NCBI RefSeq assembly: GCF_014638275.1
Contig: NZ_BMFJ01000003.1
Location: 124,001 to 188,000, forward strand
Direction: 5' to 3'
Source: Primorskyibacter flagellatus
GTDB taxonomy: Bacteria; Pseudomonadota; Alphaproteobacteria; Rhodobacterales; Rhodobacteraceae
Length of the DNA stretch: 64,000 nucleotides
Shown here: positions 34,761 through 42,968 of the stretch, in pieces
How positions within the stretch are numbered: position 1 is the stretch's first letter
How the letters are laid out: every line of letters begins with the position of its first letter
Made by a program: the position numbers and the translations under genes
Notes under the pieces: generated by a model
Told to the model about the DNA's origin: nothing
The model's database searches: none
Seen by the model: the letters and a program-made list of their open reading frames with translations, nothing else

Positions 34761-35016
34761 TACCTTCGTCGTTCTTCTGAAGCTTCACGCAGGCCAGAGC
34801 CTTCTGTCGGATCCTTTTCGCGAACTGCTGTGGATTCTTCGGGGTCGACCAGACAGACATCTGACAAAACTCGCCACAGCGGCAATCCTTATCGTTGGCC
34901 GGGCATCGGAGGATCCTCCACGCGTGCCCCTTGCCCTCAATAAGGTCCCATCCCAGCTCTTCGAGCTCCTGGATGACGGCCTCGATTTCCTTTGATGTGT
35001 GCTTCTTCCTTGGCAC
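34747..35016 (-). CDS. Small HicA-like protein
   Basis: This 89-residue protein has the general arrangement of HicA-type RNases: IQELEELGWDLIEGKGHAWR (the Gly-Lys-Gly-His region), a Cys-rich insert CPANDKDCRCGEFC, and MSVWSTPKNPQQFAKRIRQ. A Cys cluster inside is unusual for HicA and may bind metal. GTG at 35016 is the only start in frame. The tight overlap with the next gene suggests a toxin-antitoxin pair, but this is inferred from layout and pattern. Confidence 0.6.
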   Translation of the reverse strand: MPRKKHTSKEIEAVIQELEELGWDLIEGKGHAWRILRCPANDKDCRCGEFCQMSVWSTPKNPQQFAKRIRQKALACVKLQKNDEGNADG

Positions 35017-35039
35017 CTTAGATACTCCACTCTCTTAAA

Positions 35040-35053
35040 TTGTCAAGTGACAA
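35040..35053 (-). promoter_or_regulatory. Operator-like inverted repeat before the HicA-like pair
   Basis: TTGTCA (35040-35045) and TGACAA (35048-35053) form an inverted repeat around AG. On the minus strand it includes TTGACA, which with TATCTA 16 bases on resembles a promoter. This fits autoregulation of a toxin-antitoxin pair. Confidence 0.5.
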
Positions 35054-35094
35054 GTTAAAAATTCAACGAGAACATCGCGGCAATTTACTGCCCG

Positions 35095-35328
35095 CTACCG
35101 GCAATTTCCCAAAGGAAGCTTGCCGTCGAATGCTTTGATGTAAGAAGGGGATACAGGATAGACGTCCCAGACAGCAACACCGGCGCCGATGCCGTTCCAC
35201 TTCACCCGGACATGGCATGATGGTGCCAAGGTAAATCCGTTCAGGCAGTTTGCCGCGAGCTCTGCTGAAGGCAAAGGTATAGGCTCGCAAAGAACATGTT
35301 CCCGCTGGTGAAGCCTTTGACGGTCAAT
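35095..35328 (-). pseudogene. Possible small Cys-containing gene without a standard start
   Basis: A frame after virB6 on the minus strand encodes a protein-like sequence ending CHVRVKWNGIGAGVAVWDVY and PSYIKAFDGKLPLGNCR. It has four Cys residues. The open part extends to 35328, but the only usual start is TTG at 35274 (59 residues). It may be a small exported-type gene that lost its start, or a gene starting at TTG. Not recognised. Confidence 0.35.
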
Positions 35329-35329
35329 G

Positions 35330-36409
35330 CTACCTTCGGCCCAGCCTGCTTAGGCGGGCCAACTGTGCCAGCATTCGCGCGCCTGAACTGCCCGAACCAG
35401 TGTCAGGGTTCGTCGGAACGGTTTGGCTAACACCCGGCCTCTGCGGCATTGTCTGCACCCCGAAGAACTGCCGCGCACGCAGCGCAGCATATTCAGCGCC
35501 AGTCGCTCCTCCAATGAGATACCGATTATAAGCCTGCTGACTGCCGCCAAGCGCCCGACCGAACCCGTATGTACCGCCAAGGCCTGCTGATAGTGCTGGC
35601 ATCATGATGTTCCCCGAGATCGCGCGGACAATGAACGGCGTCGCGATGATGAACCCCTTGGCCATGAGCACCATCATGAAAAATGGGATGAGGGCCCCGA
35701 TGTTGGACGCGCCCTCAGGGTCGCCGAGCTCGCCGATCAATGCCGAACTGACGCCGGTGATTGTCGCGAAAACGCCTGCAACGACGATCGGATAGAGCGC
35801 GAAGGAGATCAGCGCCGAGAGCCAGCGCGCGAAATAGTCCTTGGTCACCTCGAAGAGGGTGAGGAAGATCATCACCGGCGCGATGCCTATCAGGAGTGCG
35901 ATCATCAGCCGGGATGCCACGAGAATGAATGCGGCGAGCCCGCCCAGGATCGAGAGCAGGAGTACGCCAAGAACGTCAAGCAACGCCCCGGCCATCCAGT
36001 TCAGTTCAGAACCGGCCGCATTCAGGTATTCACCCAGTTCGGCGATCAGCCGGTCGAATTCCTCGGCGAAGGTCCCCGACGGTCCGGGCGTGCCGCCGCC
36101 GACCGAGGCGACAAGCGATCCGGCGATGCTGTCGATGCCGTTTAGGACAGCGGAGGAGAAGGCGTTAAATTGCACCCAATTTGTCGCGAAGACCCCTATG
36201 AGGCCGACTTTCACCGCGAGCCAGAACGCAGTGCGTCCATCCATGGAGCGGTACTGGTAGATCATGTTGACGCAGACCAGAATGACCACAAGCGTCGTTC
36301 CGAGAACCAGCATCGTGCCGACTGTCGCCGCCACCGCGCCGAACTGCGTCTCTGCGGCAGAATCCAGGTAGCCCTGGGAGGTCTCGACGAAGTAGGTGAC
36401 GACGCTCAT
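35330..36409 (-). CDS. virB6: VirB6-like inner-membrane T4SS protein
   Basis: This 359-residue protein has several membrane segments: near 27-50 (VGTMLVLGTTLVVILVCVNM), 63-76, and two strong clusters (LLLSILGGLAAFILVASRLM, FALYPIVVAGVFATITGVSS). VirB6 forms part of the inner-membrane channel. Its place last in the operon, after virB11 and two small genes, differs from the virB order of Agrobacterium. The family call relies on length, topology and context. Confidence 0.85.
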   Translation of the reverse strand: MSVVTYFVETSQGYLDSAAETQFGAVAATVGTMLVLGTTLVVILVCVNMIYQYRSMDGRTAFWLAVKVGLIGVFATNWVQFNAFSSAVLNGIDSIAGSLVASVGGGTPGPSGTFAEEFDRLIAELGEYLNAAGSELNWMAGALLDVLGVLLLSILGGLAAFILVASRLMIALLIGIAPVMIFLTLFEVTKDYFARWLSALISFALYPIVVAGVFATITGVSSALIGELGDPEGASNIGALIPFFMMVLMAKGFIIATPFIVRAISGNIMMPALSAGLGGTYGFGRALGGSQQAYNRYLIGGATGAEYAALRARQFFGVQTMPQRPGVSQTVPTNPDTGSGSSGARMLAQLARLSRLGRR

Positions 36410-36415
36410 AATCTG

Positions 36416-36814
36416 CTACCAGTTGCCCTCGGCTTCGCAGATTGCCATCGCGTCAGGTCTCAACGCGTTGGCGCGCCGGTTGTAAGTGTCCGAGGCCTCC
36501 AGCATTTCCCATCGTTCGGCTGTGTTGAAACGCTCCCGAAACTCCGTTTCCGCCGCTTCCCAGGACGGGAAGCGTGTGTCGCAGGTGCAGGATCCGGTTT
36601 CGACGATACGTTCAAGGTTCTGAGCACGGTAAATGTCTTGCACCAGGACACGTCTGTAAGCCTCTCGCACGGTGATGTTCTGCATCCACTCAGGCTCAGC
36701 GGGCCGATCGATGCAGACATCCGACGTGCTGTCGAGAGAGGGGACGAAGTCGCGTTCGGCGGCAGCCGGAAACCCCACAACGGTGATCGAGATGCAAAGC
36801 AAGGCGTTTCTCAT
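36416..36814 (-). CDS. Exported protein in the T4SS operon
   Basis: This 132-residue protein has a signal peptide (MRNALLCISITVVGFPAAAE) and paired Cys residues (SCTCDTRFP). It is otherwise charged and probably helical (FRERFNTAERWEMLEASDTY). Not assigned to a known family. Its ATG overlaps the upstream stop (ATGA) and virB6 follows within six bases, so it belongs to the operon. A role in the periplasmic part of conjugation is likely but unproven. Confidence 0.75.
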   Translation of the reverse strand: MRNALLCISITVVGFPAAAERDFVPSLDSTSDVCIDRPAEPEWMQNITVREAYRRVLVQDIYRAQNLERIVETGSCTCDTRFPSWEAAETEFRERFNTAERWEMLEASDTYNRRANALRPDAMAICEAEGNW

Positions 36815-37005
36815 TTCGCGCCAGCTCCTTCGGCAATCTCGCGCTTCAGAAACGCGGTGTGGCCAAGATGCGCGAACTCTGACGAGCTGACCGATACGAC
36901 TTCCCAGCCTTCTTTCCCACGTGCGTTCAGATCGTCCTGCATCGCGATCAGGCTGGTTTTCTTGTCCATCGGATAGGTGATGATCTGGTATTCAAACCGC
37001 TTCAT
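36811..37005 (-). CDS. DUF4177-like small protein
   Basis: This 64-residue protein (MKRFEYQIITYPMDKKTSLI, then LNARGKEGWEVVSVSSSEF) fits the DUF4177 pattern of a short beta-rich domain with a GxEGWE motif. Its start lies within the last codons of virB11, so translation is coupled. Function unknown. Confidence 0.7.
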   Translation of the reverse strand: MKRFEYQIITYPMDKKTSLIAMQDDLNARGKEGWEVVSVSSSEFAHLGHTAFLKREIAEGAGAK

Positions 37006-37990
37006 GGGTCATGCCTCCGCTGAGATCGGTTCCGGGGAGATAGAATTCGGTGATGCCGCGTTGGCCGTCCTCGCGGCCCGCCTGGATGATCACGTCGATC
37101 GAGCTTTCGATGTATTGGACCATGTCCTGGTAGGTCATCGGGATCTCGGTCTTGAGCGCGGCGATGGCGAGACGCTGGACGGCGAGCTGCGGGGTTTCGG
37201 CATGGAGGGTTGTCATCGAACCGCCATGGCCGGTATTGATCGCCTCGAGGAAGGTCATGGCCTCCTTGCCGCGCACCTCTCCGAGGATGATCCGGTCGGG
37301 CCTCATGCGCAGCGTCGCGGTTAGAAGCACGTCGGCGGATTGGAACTCCGCATCGCGGTTGGCGATCAGGGTCACCGCGTTCGGCTGAGCGGGGAGAAGC
37401 TCTGCGGCTTCCTCGATGGTGACGATCCGTTCCTCATCGGGAACGTAGGAGAGGATTTTTCGAGCCGCGACTGTCTTACCGGTCGAGGTGCCGCCGGAGA
37501 CGATCATGTTGAGCTTGTTCTCGACGCAGAAGCGGATGGCCGCGTAGATGTCACCGGCGGCAACGACCTCGCGCAGCGCGCGGTTTTTCTCCTGGCGCAG
37601 TTCCTCGAGCTTGCGCTCTTCGCCATAGAGGAAACGAAGCTCGATATGGTCCAGCGGTAGGCTCGAGAAGAACCGGAGCGAGATCGACATGCCCGAGAGC
37701 ACCGCGGGCGGGGTTACGACTTGGGCACGGATGGGGCGGCCCCGATAGGTGATCGAGACCGAGACGATGGGCTTGTCCTTGCTCATAGTCGTGTTGGCTG
37801 AGGAGGCGATCTGGTTGCCGAGATCGCGCACCTCCGTGACCGTCAGACGCTGATCCAGTGCCCGCATGAAGTGATCCCCCTGGAACTCACCCCAGCAAGA
37901 GCCATCCGGGTTGATGCATATCTCGATCACGTCATCGCGGGCGGCGTCCTTCAGCTTATCGAGCGAGGTCTGGAGGTAGGAGAGCGTCAT
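36992..37990 (-). CDS. virB11: VirB11-type secretion ATPase
   Basis: This 332-residue hexameric ATPase of the T4SS has Walker A GGTSTGKTVAARK near 164-176, an Asp box (ERIVTIEEAAELL), Walker B-like MRPDRIILGEVRGKEAM and the His box TGHGGSMTTLHA. It powers pilus assembly and substrate transfer at the inner membrane. ATG 37990 is chosen because it lies one base after the virB10 stop. Confidence 0.93.
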   Translation of the reverse strand: MTLSYLQTSLDKLKDAARDDVIEICINPDGSCWGEFQGDHFMRALDQRLTVTEVRDLGNQIASSANTTMSKDKPIVSVSITYRGRPIRAQVVTPPAVLSGMSISLRFFSSLPLDHIELRFLYGEERKLEELRQEKNRALREVVAAGDIYAAIRFCVENKLNMIVSGGTSTGKTVAARKILSYVPDEERIVTIEEAAELLPAQPNAVTLIANRDAEFQSADVLLTATLRMRPDRIILGEVRGKEAMTFLEAINTGHGGSMTTLHAETPQLAVQRLAIAALKTEIPMTYQDMVQYIESSIDVIIQAGREDGQRGITEFYLPGTDLSGGMTHEAV

Positions 37991-37991
37991 C

Positions 37992-39374
37992 TCAGAAAAT
38001 CTCCAGATCCCGGTCGACCATGACGGTGACGCGTGCGCCCTGGTCGACGTAGATGACGGGACCGATGGAGAGATATTCACCGATCACACTGTCGGTGGCG
38101 TTGGCCAGGTCGTCGCCCACATCTTCAAGTACGTCCGCGGTGGTCTCATCCTCGACCTGGGCGGCGGCCACACTCGGGGCGGCGGAGATAATCGAAATCA
38201 GTGCGGCAGAGCCGAAACGCTCGTCGAAGCGCGTGTCCACGAAACCGGTGACGCCCGAGCGCCCGAGTTCGTCGCCGCCGAAGGAACTGATCTGAACGGT
38301 CTGGTTGTTGGGCAGGATGATCCGGTCCCAGGCGATGGTGACCCGGCGCTGCGCGATCTCGATGCCGGAACGAAAGCGTCCGATGAGGCGCGAGCCGCGC
38401 GGGATCAGGAGCCGTGAGCCGTCATAGCTGAAGACGTCTTCTGAGATGATGGCACGGGTCTGCCCAGGGAGCGAGCTGTCGAGTGCGGTCTCCATCACGG
38501 CCTGGATCATCGTGCCCTGGATGACGGTGTTCGAGGGATTTGCGATGACTTCGGCTTGTGTGATGGCGCTCGGCAACGCGCCGTTCAGCACGAAGTCTGT
38601 CACCTCGCCGAAGGTGCGCTCGGTAAGTTCTGTCTCGCCCGCATTGGCGCCGCCCGTTCCGCCGAAGGCGATGACGGGGGAGGAAATCCGCCGTTCCTGG
38701 AAGGCACGCTCCTCCTCGGCCCGGCGTTGCAGTTCGGCCAGCCGTCGCGCCTCTTCCTCGCGCCGCAGCCGCTCTTCTTCGCGGGCGCGCAACTCTTCGT
38801 CGGTGGGTCCGAGCGGGGCGGGCGTCGGCTTGTTGGCCTCCAACCGCGCGAGGTCCAGGTCCATACGCAGCTGTTGCAGCTCTCGATCTCGTGCGGCGAG
38901 TTCGGCCTGGAATTGTTCCTGAGCATTCTCGGAGGCGTCCTGTAGGTCGGCGATCCGTGCGGTCAGCGCATCGATCGCCTCGGCGGCCGCGCTGTCCGCC
39001 CCGGCGTCGGAGTCCGGCGCATCGCGCAGTTCTTCGATCTGGGCCTGGAGCGCGGCGATCTGCGCCAGAAGTTCGGCGTTGGGTTCTGGTTCGACGAGAA
39101 CGATCTCGGGTTCCGGGGCGGGCGGTGGCACGAAGAGTTCGATCTCTCCGAACCCGTCACCCTCGGTTTGGAACTCGTCCGGGGTGGCCGTCGGCAGGGC
39201 GACCTCTTCCCCAGGGCCCGAGAATAGCAAGAGGACCAAGCCGCCCGCAAGGATGAGCCCTGCGAGGAGGAGGGCGAGGAGCGGCGAGCGGCGTTTCGGA
39301 GCGGGTCCGAGGCGCGGGTTGCCCCGTTCAAGCGCAGCGAGGCGCTGTTCGAGATCCGGGTTGTTGTCACTCAT
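37992..39374 (-). CDS. virB10: VirB10-type channel scaffold
   Basis: This 460-residue protein has one membrane segment near 31-51 (LLALLLAGLILAGGLVLLLF), then a Pro- and Glu-rich stretch (FVPPPAPEPEIVLVEPEP) and a coiled coil (about 90-195). The C-terminal TrbI/VirB10 barrel domain is marked by QGTMIQAVMETALDSSLPGQ and GSRLIGRFRSG. It spans both membranes and senses ATP use by VirB11 and VirD4. The start overlaps the virB9 stop (ATGA). Confidence 0.93.
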   Translation of the reverse strand: MSDNNPDLEQRLAALERGNPRLGPAPKRRSPLLALLLAGLILAGGLVLLLFSGPGEEVALPTATPDEFQTEGDGFGEIELFVPPPAPEPEIVLVEPEPNAELLAQIAALQAQIEELRDAPDSDAGADSAAAEAIDALTARIADLQDASENAQEQFQAELAARDRELQQLRMDLDLARLEANKPTPAPLGPTDEELRAREEERLRREEEARRLAELQRRAEEERAFQERRISSPVIAFGGTGGANAGETELTERTFGEVTDFVLNGALPSAITQAEVIANPSNTVIQGTMIQAVMETALDSSLPGQTRAIISEDVFSYDGSRLLIPRGSRLIGRFRSGIEIAQRRVTIAWDRIILPNNQTVQISSFGGDELGRSGVTGFVDTRFDERFGSAALISIISAAPSVAAAQVEDETTADVLEDVGDDLANATDSVIGEYLSIGPVIYVDQGARVTVMVDRDLEIF

Positions 39375-40162
39375 GAGGCGGCCTCCGCGGGCGGCGTCGC
39401 CTCGATACAGACCACGTCCTCGCCCAGACGCAGCACCCATTGGCGCCCCACGCCCGAGACACGGATCACACCGTCTTCGACCGGGCCTGTGTTCACCGTG
39501 CGCTCGCGCCCGTTCGTGTACCGGAAGATCGCCGGGACGGGTGCGTTCCGCGGGAAGGCGAAATAGGTGAAGGTGCCGTCGTCCCAGACCCGGGTCGGCG
39601 TGAACTCCGTCCGTGCGCTGGCCGCGTAATTGGTGTTCGGTGCGGCGCGCGCGATGGCGTTGGAAGGGCGGCGATTGTCCTCGGGGTAGCGAAACTGCAC
39701 GACATAGAAGGTCGGGCTCGAGACCTCGTTCACATTAAAATAATAGCTCCGTCTGTTGGTGTAGACGGTCACGTTGGTATGGACGCCGCGGGCAACGGGT
39801 TTAATAGCAAAGGCCCGCCCGCCGGGCACACCGTCGATCTCGAAGCCTTCCGTGTCGCCGGCGATGATTGAGCGGATGCTCTCGCCTGTCCCGAACTCGA
39901 TGGTCGTGACATGGGTCAGGGAAACGTTCAGCCTGTAGACCTGGCCTTCCTGGTAGGATGCGACCCGGACGCGGTGGTCGTTGGGTCCCCCGCGCGGGAT
40001 CGCCTCGGCTGACGCGTAGGACGCAAACAGTGAGACCATCAAAAAGGTCGCGAGGAACGCCTTGGCGTGTCCGGCGTGTTTCGCATTGCAAAAAGCCTGG
40101 CGCCTCTCGCGCTTTTGGGACGCTGGCAAGGCGTTCCCTGATTTCTTGTTCCGGAAGCGCAC
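39371..40162 (-). CDS. virB9: VirB9-type outer-membrane complex protein
   Basis: This 263-residue protein has a signal peptide region ending ATFLMVSLFASYASAEA. The VirB9/CagX-like domain follows: YQEGQVYRLNVSLTHVTTIE, GHTNVTVYTNRR-like and TFYVVQFRYPE. The C-terminal part (FTYFAFPRNAPVPAIFRYTN) is typical of the family. It forms the outer-membrane ring with VirB7 and VirB10. The GTG at 40162 has GGAG 12 bases upstream. An unusually long, basic stretch precedes the signal sequence, so an internal start is possible. Confidence 0.9.
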   Translation of the reverse strand: MRFRNKKSGNALPASQKRERRQAFCNAKHAGHAKAFLATFLMVSLFASYASAEAIPRGGPNDHRVRVASYQEGQVYRLNVSLTHVTTIEFGTGESIRSIIAGDTEGFEIDGVPGGRAFAIKPVARGVHTNVTVYTNRRSYYFNVNEVSSPTFYVVQFRYPEDNRRPSNAIARAAPNTNYAASARTEFTPTRVWDDGTFTYFAFPRNAPVPAIFRYTNGRERTVNTGPVEDGVIRVSGVGRQWVLRLGEDVVCIEATPPAEAAS

Positions 40163-40822
40163 TTACTGGTTCTCCAATCTGTCCGAGCGGATCGCGTATT
40201 CGACGACCGTGAAGCCAAACGGGTTGGTCCAGACCTGGTCGATGGAGCGGCTCTCTTCGGGGCGGAACTCGAAGAGGAGCGTCGCGGTGAAGAGGCCCGC
40301 TTGGACCCCCTGGATCGAGGTCAGGCGCTTGCGAAGCCGCACCGTGGCCCGGTTGTTGCCGATCAGGTTGATGCTGAGAATCTCGACATCGAGCCGTGCA
40401 TTTGGCCCGTAGACTGACGGCGGATACTCTGCATTGGCCGAGTTCCAGATCTGGCGCAGTGAGGCCCCTGCTGCACGGTCCGAACGGCGCAACACGCTGC
40501 GGATGCGCACGTCATTGTCGAGCTGGTTGTAGACCTCGCGGTCCGTCACGTAGCGGAAGACCTCCGCCTCGATAATGGCGCGGTTCTCGGTGACGGTGGT
40601 GGCCCCGACGGTGGCTTCGGGGAGGGCGAAGCCGGTGGCGGGATCGTAAGGCACAACAACTGGGGGCGGATCGACATCGAGGATGGCCACGGCGGCCGCG
40701 CTGAGGCAGCCCAGGATGCCAAAGCCGAGGCCGATGAGCCCCAGGCGCTGCCAGAGCCGTTCCCGTCTCAGTGCGCCGTAGACCAGTTCCTCCTCGATGA
40801 TGGCGGTTTCTTCGTCCAACAA
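40163..40822 (-). CDS. virB8: VirB8-type inner-membrane protein
   Basis: This 219-residue protein has a short cytoplasmic N terminus, one membrane segment near 28-47 (LGLIGLGFGILGCLSAAAVA) and the periplasmic NTF2-like VirB8 domain (VTDREVYNQL, YGPNARLDVEILSI, RKRLTSIQGVQAGLFTATLL). It is an assembly hub of the T4SS. Translation seems to begin at TTG 40822, with GAGGA upstream. It directly precedes virB9 in the operon. Confidence 0.92.
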   Translation of the reverse strand: MLDEETAIIEEELVYGALRRERLWQRLGLIGLGFGILGCLSAAAVAILDVDPPPVVVPYDPATGFALPEATVGATTVTENRAIIEAEVFRYVTDREVYNQLDNDVRIRSVLRRSDRAAGASLRQIWNSANAEYPPSVYGPNARLDVEILSINLIGNNRATVRLRKRLTSIQGVQAGLFTATLLFEFRPEESRSIDQVWTNPFGFTVVEYAIRSDRLENQ

Positions 40823-40829
40823 TCAGTCC

Positions 40830-41657
40830 TCAATCCGCGCTCAGTTCCGGAAGCGTGAACTCCATGAAGCGTTGTTCTTCGGCGATGGTGGCGGCATCGA
40901 TCACGCCGCCGGTGCCATCTCCTACGGTCTGGATCGCTTCGAGCTGCCACATGGCGACGAGCGCGATGGCGAGCTCTGCCGTCACCCGCGTGTTGAGATC
41001 GACGCTCTCCTTGAGCTCATCCATGTCGTCGATGAGCCCGACGAGCCGGTCGACACGTTCGAGCGACTGCCCGGCATCCTCATAGCTGTTCTGGGCCGCG
41101 GCCGAGACCAGCGCGCCGGTCGTGGCCTGTGTCGCCACGCGCACGGCCCCGGGATTGCCGCTGCGGGCCATTTCCGAGAGCGTGTCCTCGTCGAAGCCGA
41201 GATCGGCCAGCACCCGGTCCATCTGGGTTTCGATCCCGACGGCGCCGGATCCGGTGAGCCCGGAAAAATCCCCCGTCTTGATGGCTTGAATCGTGGCGAT
41301 GATGTCGCCGAACTCCTGGTCCAGGAGACCGTTTAGTTCGTCTTCCATCTGTGTCCGGATGATCTCGGGCAACTCTGCGAGACGCGTTAACGCCTCATAC
41401 GTTCGTTGTAGCTCGGCGAGCTGCTCCGTGAGCGTGGCAAGCTGTTCGCGGAGCTGCACGAGTTGCTCGTTTTGCAGGATCTCGTCCTCGATCATCTGCC
41501 GGAGCTGCTGGATGTTTTGGGCGATGTTCTGGGTGTCCACGACCGGCACGCCCTGGGCCAGGGCGGGGGCACTGGTCACGAAAGGCGAGCAAAGCGCCAA
41601 GACGCTGGCCAGGGTCAACGCGCGAAATGGTGCTGAAATGAACATTCTGCGGGCCAT
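40830..41657 (-). CDS. virB5: VirB5-like minor pilin
   Basis: This 275-residue protein has a signal peptide ending SAPALAQ and long helical, Gln-rich segments (QNIQQLRQMIEDEILQNEQL). They are typical of VirB5/TrbJ-like minor pilins at the pilus tip. The C-terminal portion RVDRLVGLIDDMDELKESVD...RFMEFTLPEL is shared with the neighbouring transglycosylase. ATG 41657 shares a base with the upstream stop (TGATG). Confidence 0.82.
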   Translation of the reverse strand: MARRMFISAPFRALTLASVLALCSPFVTSAPALAQGVPVVDTQNIAQNIQQLRQMIEDEILQNEQLVQLREQLATLTEQLAELQRTYEALTRLAELPEIIRTQMEDELNGLLDQEFGDIIATIQAIKTGDFSGLTGSGAVGIETQMDRVLADLGFDEDTLSEMARSGNPGAVRVATQATTGALVSAAAQNSYEDAGQSLERVDRLVGLIDDMDELKESVDLNTRVTAELAIALVAMWQLEAIQTVGDGTGGVIDAATIAEEQRFMEFTLPELSAD

Positions 41658-42811
41658 CAATCCAGATCCTCCAATGTGAACTCCATGAATTCGTTCTCGA
41701 CCATGCGGGCCGCGGCCTGGGCCAATTGGGCCGCACTGAGCGGTTGGGTCCGTGCGGCTTTCAGGCGAATGCGCGCGGCCATCAGCCGGACCAGTTCGGC
41801 GCGGGCATAGGTGTTGAGCGCCATGCTCTCCTGGATGTCCTGGGTCGCGCCGATCATGGTGACGATGTCCTGGACGCGCAGGGCGGCCTGCCGGATGGCG
41901 GCGGGGGAATTGCTGCCGTAGAAGGCGGCGCCGAACCCGCTGAACGAGAGATTGGCGTTGGTGAGAAGCGCGGGGTCGATCGTGCCGAGCGCTTCGATGC
42001 CGCCGATCCGCGCGAGGTAGAGATTGTAGCGTTCGGGGATGACCCTGATGTAGTGCTGGGTCTCCTTGAAGGGCGGTACACCGCCATATTCGAACACACG
42101 GCCAGGCCCGGCGTTATAGGCCGCGAGCGCGTTGACGACGTTGCCGTCGAAGGTGGTGAGCTGGGCCGCGAGGTAGCGCGCGCCGCCCTCGACCTGCAGG
42201 TAGGGGCTGTCATAATATTCCGGGTTGATCCCGAGATCGCTTGCGGTGCCCGGCATGATTTGGGTGAGGCCGAAAGCGCCCACGGGCGAGCGTGCGCCGA
42301 TGGAGAAGCGGCTCTCCTGCCAGATGAGCGCCTGCAGGAGGGCGCGCCATTGCACGACGGAAAGACCGGCCCGCCCGACCCCGGGCCGCCCGTGGGTCTC
42401 CTGGGCGACCCGGATGATCAGCTGCTCGATGTTTTCTGCCGCATCCCCGAACATACCCGCGCCGCCGGGGTTGGGATCGACATCGCCGGAGCCGTAGACC
42501 GCCGCTGCGGATCGGTCCGGATCGCCGCCGCCGCCCTCGAGGTCTGCGACCATACCCGGCAGCCCCTGGCCGCCGAAGCTCGTCTGCGCGTCGAGGATGG
42601 CGCGCAGCGTGGCGAGCTGTTCCCGTTCGATCTCGGTCAGCAACTCTTCGACGGTGAGTTTCTCACGCTGGACGGCGAGGTCAGCGTCCCGGTCGCCCGT
42701 CTCGACGATATCGCGGGCCGTCAGCCCGGAATCGTTGGTGGGAACGCCCTGGCCGAGCGCGGCTGCCGGCAGGAGAGCCGCAAGGAGGATATGTGCGACC
42801 CTAGGCCTCAA
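41657..42811 (-). CDS. Lytic transglycosylase with a VirB5-like C-terminal part
   Basis: This 384-residue protein has a signal peptide (ILLAALLPAAALGQG). The SLT domain at about 130-255 has WQESRFSIGARSPVGAFGLT, the catalytic Glu in QES, and [20 protein letters not shown]. It cleaves peptidoglycan so the T4SS can cross the wall (VirB1 role). Residues from about 310 to the end (RVQDIVTMIGATQDIQESMA and FMEFTLEDLD) align with the C terminus of the adjacent VirB5, so this looks like a fusion. The start is TTG 42811, overlapping the lipoprotein gene. Confidence 0.85.
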   Translation of the reverse strand: MRPRVAHILLAALLPAAALGQGVPTNDSGLTARDIVETGDRDADLAVQREKLTVEELLTEIEREQLATLRAILDAQTSFGGQGLPGMVADLEGGGGDPDRSAAAVYGSGDVDPNPGGAGMFGDAAENIEQLIIRVAQETHGRPGVGRAGLSVVQWRALLQALIWQESRFSIGARSPVGAFGLTQIMPGTASDLGINPEYYDSPYLQVEGGARYLAAQLTTFDGNVVNALAAYNAGPGRVFEYGGVPPFKETQHYIRVIPERYNLYLARIGGIEALGTIDPALLTNANLSFSGFGAAFYGSNSPAAIRQAALRVQDIVTMIGATQDIQESMALNTYARAELVRLMAARIRLKAARTQPLSAAQLAQAAARMVENEFMEFTLEDLD

Positions 42812-42968
42812 CGCTGTCGTCCGGGTTTCCGATGGGTGTGAAAATGCAATCCGGCTCGGCGCGGTCGAGCGAGGCGCGGAAAGCGAAACAGTTGGCCTTG
42901 GGTTCGCGATATTCGGCGCAGGAAGAGAGAACGCCGAGCGCGGCGAGGAGGATAAGGGGTCGGATCAT
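42801..42968 (-). CDS. virB7: Small lipoprotein, VirB7-like
   Basis: This 55-residue protein (MIRPLILLAALGVLSSCAEY then REPKANCFAF) has a clear lipobox, L-S-S-C, with Cys17 as the lipid anchor. A second Cys (C27) could form a disulfide. It starts in the ATGA overlapping the virB4 stop and ends in the next gene's start. Size and lipobox fit VirB7, which anchors VirB9 in the outer membrane; its place between virB4 and the transglycosylase differs from Agrobacterium. It is short and easily missed. Confidence 0.8.
   Translation of the reverse strand: MIRPLILLAALGVLSSCAEYREPKANCFAFRASLDRAEPDCIFTPIGNPDDSVEA

Noticed and set aside
35063..35290. 75-codon minus-strand frame after virB6
   Set aside because: Arg/Cys-rich translation with no protein-like pattern; the other frame here (35095-35328) is more convincing.
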